A stretch of DNA of 64,000 nucleotides from Musa acuminata AAA Group (lineage: Eukaryota > Streptophyta > Magnoliopsida > Zingiberales > Musaceae). The notes beneath the pieces are model-generated. The model was not told the origin of the DNA. It ran no database searches and saw only the letters and a list, made by a program, of their open reading frames with translations. Within the stretch, counting starts at the first letter, position 1; every line of letters begins with the position of its first letter. Below, one piece after another: positions 61,111 to 64,000 of the stretch. The position numbers and the translations under genes are program-made. The stretch lies in the NCBI RefSeq assembly GCF_036884655.1, contig NC_088339.1, forward strand, positions 25,997,501 through 26,061,500. Reading direction: 5' to 3'.

Positions 61111-63996
61111 ACACTTCTGATGAGACCCGGGTTCCCTTATTTGAGTAATCACCCCATAGTTGTCGCAATATAAGGAAGTCGACTTGTTGCTATCTGTATC
61201 GACTCCCAAATCTGTGATGAACTTCTTCACCCAGACTCCCTCCTTTGCTGCATCTGATGCAGCAATGTACTCCGCCTCTGTGGTCGAGTCAGCAGTGGTA
61301 TCTTGCTTGGAACTCTTCCAGCACACTGCTCCTCCATTCAAGGTGTACACATACCCTGAATTCGACTTGCTATCATCGACATCAGACTGAAAACTTGAGT
61401 CAGTGTAGCCTTCAACCTTAAGGCTATTACCTCCATATACTAGTAAAAGATCCTTAGTCCTTCTCAAGTACTTAAGGATACACTTTACTGCTTTCCAGTG
61501 CTCCAAGCCTGGATCCGCCTGATACCTGCTCGTGACACTCAGAGCATGCGCTATATCAGGCCTAGTACATAGCATGGCATACATGATAGACCCTATTGCT
61601 GAGGCATAAGGTATCATATCCATGTTCGCCCTTTCTTCTAGAGTCTTTGGGGACATACTCGTAGAAAGCGATATCCCATGTCTCATCGGTATGAGACCTC
61701 TCTTGGAATTTTCCATGCCAAACCTTTTGACAATAGTTTCTTTGTACCTGGACTGGGACAAGCCAAGCATCCTTTTGGATCTATCTCTATAGATTCTAAT
61801 CCCCAAGATATAAGATGCTTCTCCTAAGTCCTTCATGGAGAAGTGTCTAGATAACCAAGCCTTTACTGTGGATAGCATTCCTATGTCATTCCCAATGATG
61901 AGGATGTCATCCACATATAACACCAAAAAGTTAATAGCGCTCCCTCTTACCTTTCTGTATACACAAGGCTCATCTTCGTTCTTAACGAAGTCATAAGATC
62001 TGATTGCCTCATCAAATCTTATGTTCCAACTTCGGGAAGCTTGCTTTAGTCCATAAATGGATCTAAGCAACCTACACACCTTATCTGGGCAGTTCTTGGA
62101 CACGAATCCCTCAGGTTGCATCATATACACCTCCTCCTCCAGGTTCCCGTTGAGGAATGCGGTTTTCACATCCATCTGCCAGATCTCATAATCATAGTGT
62201 GCTGCAATAGCCAATAGAATTCTGATGGATTTTAGCATTGCTACGGGTGAGAAAGTTTCGTCGTAGTCAACACCTTGCCTTTGACGATACCCCTTAGCCA
62301 CTAGCCTTGCTTTATAGGTCTCTACCTTTCCATCTACTCCGATCTTTTTCTTAAAGATCCACTTGCAACCGATGGGTACAATACCTTCGGGTGCATCAAC
62401 TAGGTTCCAAACCTTATTGGAGTACATAGAATCCATCTCAGAATTCATGGCTTCTTTCCACTTCCCGGAGTCTATACTCATAATAGCCTCCTCGTAGGTC
62501 TGAGGATCAATATCCTCTACATCCTCTGCTCTAATATGTCCCACATATCTCTCAGGAGGATGGGATACTCTATCAGACCTGCGTAAAGTTGATACTTGTG
62601 TATTAGGTACCTGAACAGACTCGGGCTGTAGAGTGGTGCTTGAGCTTGGTTCCCTAAATTCGCTCAACTCTATCATTCTCCCACTATCTCCGCCAAGAAT
62701 GTGTTCCTTCTCAAGGAACATTGCTCTCTTAGCTACAAAGACCTTTTGGTCCTCGAGATGATAGAAATAATACCCACAAGTTTCCTTGGGGTATCCCACA
62801 AATATGCATCGCTCTGTCCTTGATTCTAACTTATCGGGGTTGTGTCTTTTAACGTGGGCAGGGCAGCCCCAAATCTTAACAACCTTAAGATCAGGCTTCT
62901 TTCCTTTCCATATCTCATATGGTGTAGACACTACCGACTTAGTTGGAACTCTGTTCAGAAGGTAAGCTGCGGTTTCTAGGGCATATCCCCAGAATGAGAT
63001 GGGTAGGTCAGCGAAACTCATCATAGACCGTACCATATCTAATAATGTACGATTTCTCCTTTCAGAGACACCATTGAGCTGAGGTGTATAAGGAGGTGTC
63101 CATTGGGATAATATCCCATGGTCCTTGAGGAAGTGAGTAAACTCTGTACTTAAGTACTCACCTCCTCGATCTGATCGAAGAGTTTTGATACTCTTTCCAG
63201 TCTGGTTCTCCACCTCATTCTTATACTCTCTGAATTTCTCAAAGGCCTCGGACTTGTACTTCATTAAGTACACATATCCATACCTTGAGAAATCATCAGT
63301 AAATGTAATGAAGTAGGAGTAACCTCCAATGGCATGAGTTGACATGGGTCCACATACATCACTATGTATGAGTTCCAACAACTCAGTGGCTCTCTCTCCA
63401 GTTCCACTAAATGGAGAGTTGGTCAGTTTTCCACGAATGCAAGGCTCACAAGTTGCATATGACACATAGTCGAATGGATCTAAATATCCATCATTTAGCA
63501 ACTTTTGAATCCTTCTTCCATGGATGTGACCTAGCCTGCAATGCCACAGGTATGCATTGTTCACCTCATCTCGTTTCCTCTTAGACACATTTACATTCAT
63601 GATATGTGGAGTGGTGTCTAACATAAATAAACCATTATGCAATGTTCCTTTCGTGATGATCTTATCATCTAATAATATCGAACAACCATTGTTCTCAAAA
63701 ACAAATTTATATCCACTAACTGTTAAACATGAAATGGAAATAATGTTTTTGATAATAGAAGGAACAAAATAACATGCATCTAATGCAATAAAAGCTCCAC
63801 TAGGCAGATGTAGAGCGACCTCGCCAACAGCTAATATAGCAACTTTTGCTCCATTACCCATCTTTAGGTCCATCTCGCCTCTCTCTAGTCTCCTAGGCCT
63901 TGCCAGAACCTGCAACGAATTGCATATATGATAAGCACTACCGGTATCTAATACCCATGTGTTATCATAAGAGTCTGACAAATGGAGACTGATCAT
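61033..63996 (-). CDS. Ty1/copia Gag-Pol polyprotein, partial, frameshifted at the C-terminus
   Basis: An open frame of 987 codons that reaches the window edge. In order: aspartic protease (WVLDTGSAYHIC), GAG-pre-integrase zinc motif (HCRLGHIH ... CEPCIRGK), integrase with its acidic residues (HSDVCGPM, TDDFSRYGYVYL, LNGVSERRNRTL), reverse transcriptase (WQMDVKTAFLNG, YVDDILIIGND) and RNase H (GYTDSSFQSD, STTEAEYIAASDA, LYCDNYG). All the catalytic motifs seen are intact. After SHQK at about 61118 the frame shifts, replacing the usual tail with about 26 unrelated residues. These enzymes copy and integrate the element; they could also serve non-autonomous elements in trans, though a copia enzyme and the primer-site type alone do not prove a partner. 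Confidence 0.9.
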   Translation of the reverse strand: MISLHLSDSYDNTWVLDTGSAYHICNSLQVLARPRRLERGEMDLKMGNGAKVAILAVGEVALHLPSGAFIALDACYFVPSIIKNIISISCLTVSGYKFVFENNGCSILLDDKIITKGTLHNGLFMLDTTPHIMNVNVSKRKRDEVNNAYLWHCRLGHIHGRRIQKLLNDGYLDPFDYVSYATCEPCIRGKLTNSPFSGTGERATELLELIHSDVCGPMSTHAIGGYSYFITFTDDFSRYGYVYLMKYKSEAFEKFREYKNEVENQTGKSIKTLRSDRGGEYLSTEFTHFLKDHGILSQWTPPYTPQLNGVSERRNRTLLDMVRSMMSFADLPISFWGYALETAAYLLNRVPTKSVVSTPYEIWKGKKPDLKVVKIWGCPAHVKRHNPDKLESRTERCIFVGYPKETCGYYFYHLEDQKVFVAKRAMFLEKEHILGGDSGRMIELSEFREPSSSTTLQPESVQVPNTQVSTLRRSDRVSHPPERYVGHIRAEDVEDIDPQTYEEAIMSIDSGKWKEAMNSEMDSMYSNKVWNLVDAPEGIVPIGCKWIFKKKIGVDGKVETYKARLVAKGYRQRQGVDYDETFSPVAMLKSIRILLAIAAHYDYEIWQMDVKTAFLNGNLEEEVYMMQPEGFVSKNCPDKVCRLLRSIYGLKQASRSWNIRFDEAIRSYDFVKNEDEPCVYRKVRGSAINFLVLYVDDILIIGNDIGMLSTVKAWLSRHFSMKDLGEASYILGIRIYRDRSKRMLGLSQSRYKETIVKRFGMENSKRGLIPMRHGISLSTSMSPKTLEERANMDMIPYASAIGSIMYAMLCTRPDIAHALSVTSRYQADPGLEHWKAVKCILKYLRRTKDLLLVYGGNSLKVEGYTDSSFQSDVDDSKSNSGYVYTLNGGAVCWKSSKQDTTADSTTEAEYIAASDAAKEGVWVKKFITDLGVDTDSNKSTSLYCDNYGVITQIREPGSHQKCSEEVPAYKRDRNSRRCNSGKSSIRR

Positions 63997-64000
63997 GAAT

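Larger units (their letters stand above)
59428..64000 (-). mobile_element. Angela-type Ty1/copia retrotransposon (partial, continues past window)
   Basis: A minus-strand element: its 3' LTR is at 59428-60924, then a purine tract, then pol read from 60939 to the window edge. Domain order is protease, GAG-pre-integrase, integrase, reverse transcriptase, RNase H, which is the copia order. The long LTR of about 1.5 kb and the protein wording fit the Angela branch of Tork. Gag and the 5' LTR are beyond 64000. It inserted at the primer-site/LTR junction of the non-autonomous element copy 2 and is therefore younger than that element. Confidence 0.85.

Noticed and set aside
1..64000. A coordinated biosynthetic or defence gene cluster
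   Set aside because: The neighbours (CCD8, receptors, phosphatases, transcription factors, RHON1) belong to unrelated pathways and show no shared structure; ordinary plant gene order explains them.

Overview
This window is nuclear DNA from a flowering plant, most likely a monocot. Genes are spaced several kilobases apart and have spliceosomal introns. Several coding exons are extremely GC-rich at third codon positions, notably the serine acetyltransferase gene, the DREB gene, PP2C exon 1 and CCD8 exons 1-2. The intergenic DNA is AT-rich and holds nested LTR retrotransposons. A Zingiberales genome such as banana (Musaceae) would fit, but that is inference; no species-specific marker was checked. 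No prokaryotic features (operons, CRISPR) are present.

Layout: 1-55 is the first codons of a divergent minus-strand gene, cut by the window edge. 607-1524 (+) is an intronless serine acetyltransferase. About 1985-11600+ is an old, decayed minus-strand Ty3/gypsy element, split by a younger non-autonomous LTR element at 4499-9064 (+) with 446-bp LTRs. 11867-16106 (-) is a 13-exon malectin-like/LRR receptor kinase. 17023-17589 is a solo LTR. 18546-21505 (+) is a PTPMT-type dual-specificity phosphatase. 23673-32273 (+) is an 11-exon LysM receptor kinase (LYK3-like). 34935-39487 (-) is a clade-A-like protein phosphatase 2C. 40501-42653 (+) is a two-B3-domain (REM-type) transcription factor whose first intron looks like GC-AG. 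43365-45833 (-) is RHON1, a chloroplast Rho-N domain RNA-binding protein. 46498-48875 (-) is CCD8, the strigolactone carotenoid cleavage dioxygenase. 51992-52630 (-) is an intronless DREB/ERF factor. 55324-59427 (-) is a second copy of the non-autonomous LTR element. 59428 to the window end (-) is an Angela-type Ty1/copia element that inserted at the second copy's primer-binding-site/LTR junction.

Every multi-exon model was read by hand from splice sites and protein similarity. The exon lengths of each sum to an uninterrupted reading frame: 923 aa LRR-RLK, 321 aa PTPMT, 658 aa LYK, 348 aa PP2C, 355 aa B3, 349 aa RHON1, 566 aa CCD8. The genes do not form one pathway. They cover cysteine synthesis, receptor signalling, ABA-type phosphatase signalling, plastid RNA processing and strigolactone synthesis.

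The best leads for a second look are: a 64-bp near-perfect inverted repeat inside PP2C intron 2; a CAGAGGC-type motif recurring through the interior of the non-autonomous element; the precise nesting of the transposons; the GC-AG intron of the B3 gene; and an internal repeat in the phosphatase tail. I see no convincing new multi-gene system.
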